This document shows, in pieces, positions 6,293 to 6,659 of a stretch of DNA of 6,659 bases. The notes beneath the pieces were generated by a model. It was not told the origin of the DNA, made no database searches, and saw only the letters and a list, made by a program, of their open reading frames with translations. The position numbers and the translations under genes were made by a program. The number at the start of each line of letters is the position of its first letter. Position 1 is the first letter of the stretch. The stretch is from Acidobacteriota bacterium (GTDB taxonomy: Bacteria; Acidobacteriota; Blastocatellia; Pyrinomonadales; Pyrinomonadaceae), in contig JAEZJR010000095.1 of assembly GCA_023415725.1 (NCBI GenBank), positions 1-6,659 on the forward strand, given 5' to 3'.

Positions 6293-6301
6293 AACAAGGA
6301 A

Positions 6302-6659
6302 ATGACAGCAGAAACACTAAATTTCCCGGTCATCAGCAGCGAAGGCGGCCTTTTTGGCGGCGGTGCGGCGGCGGAAAAGATCGCCTCGTACTCGACCGCC
6401 AAGGATTTCGACCTGACGCGGGCGGCGGCCGCGGGCGACATGGGGGCTTTTGAGGAGATCTACCAGCGGCATCACCGGAGGGTTTATTCGATCTGTCTCA
6501 GGATGCTCCAGAACGCTCACGAAGCCGAGGACCTGACGCAGGACGTCTTCATCCAGCTTTACCGGAAAATAGGTAGCTTCCGTGGCGATTCCGCGTTCAC
6601 CACATGGCTGCACCGCATGACGGTCAACCAGGTGCTGATGCACTTTCGCAAACGGAACG
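6302..6659 (+). CDS. ECF-type RNA polymerase sigma factor (sigma70 family), 3' end cut off by window
   Basis: The frame runs open from the ATG to the window end, giving the first 119 residues. After a non-conserved, Gly/Ala-rich N-terminal extension of about 45 residues comes sigma region 2. It is marked by GDMGAFEEIYQRHHRRVYSI (45-64), then EAEDLTQDVFIQLYRKIGSF (74-93), the core-polymerase and -10 binding helices, and FTTWLHRMTVNQ (99-110). These are the standard hallmarks of RpoE-like ECF factors, which direct RNA polymerase to stress or envelope regulons. Region 4, which reads the -35, must lie beyond the window, as would any anti-sigma partner. The gene is divergent from the unknown exported protein, with 300 bases between start codons, and has a possible self-recognised promoter upstream. 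The family call is firm; the subgroup and the signal are unknown. Confidence 0.93.
   Translation, partial: MTAETLNFPVISSEGGLFGGGAAAEKIASYSTAKDFDLTRAAAAGDMGAFEEIYQRHHRRVYSICLRMLQNAHEAEDLTQDVFIQLYRKIGSFRGDSAFTTWLHRMTVNQVLMHFRKRN

Noticed and set aside
1..6659. CRISPR array, mobile element, defence system, tRNA or riboswitch
   Set aside because: No repeated spacer structure, transposase, integrase, terminal inverted repeats, tRNA-like cloverleaf or aptamer-like region was found. The genes are mostly housekeeping.

Overview
The window is a compact stretch of bacterial chromosome with moderately high GC and short gaps between genes. It holds five complete protein genes and the start of a sixth. 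No tRNA, rRNA, CRISPR array, insertion sequence or phage gene is visible. The gene set (potassium-type membrane pyrophosphatase, CarA, single-anchor signal peptidase I, class V PLP enzyme, ECF sigma factor) fits a Gram-negative-like environmental bacterium. Acidobacteriota is my tentative guess from overall character, but nothing here proves it.

Layout. Positions 8-2134 (+) encode a membrane-bound, ion-pumping pyrophosphatase (hppA). It converges on carA (2187-3278, -), the glutaminase subunit of carbamoyl-phosphate synthetase, and a shared bidirectional hairpin terminator lies between them. Upstream of carA on the same strand is lepB (3341-4045, -), signal peptidase I. Its probable sigma70-type promoter (4104-4132) lies inside the over-long version of its own reading frame. 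Divergent from lepB is a class V PLP-dependent enzyme (4148-5272, +). This converges, with a gap of only 3 bases, on an unrecognised exported protein with a C-terminal membrane anchor (5276-6001, -). A 300-base regulatory region separates that gene from a divergent ECF sigma factor (6302 to the window end, +).

How the genes relate. hppA couples PPi hydrolysis to cation pumping; carA feeds pyrimidine and arginine synthesis; lepB matures exported proteins. These are housekeeping functions and do not form one pathway. The most system-like part is the right end, where an ECF sigma gene sits head to head with an exported, membrane-anchored protein of unknown function. A match to a GGAAC / CGTC ECF-type promoter lies upstream of the sigma gene, which suggests autoregulation.

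The best points for a second look are: (1) the ion-gate glutamate of the pyrophosphatase appears to have moved from TM6 to TM5; (2) the candidate ECF autoregulatory promoter; (3) the PLP enzyme lacks the desulfurase histidine and cysteine; (4) most starts lack Shine-Dalgarno sequences. I found no convincing evidence of a wholly undescribed multi-gene system.
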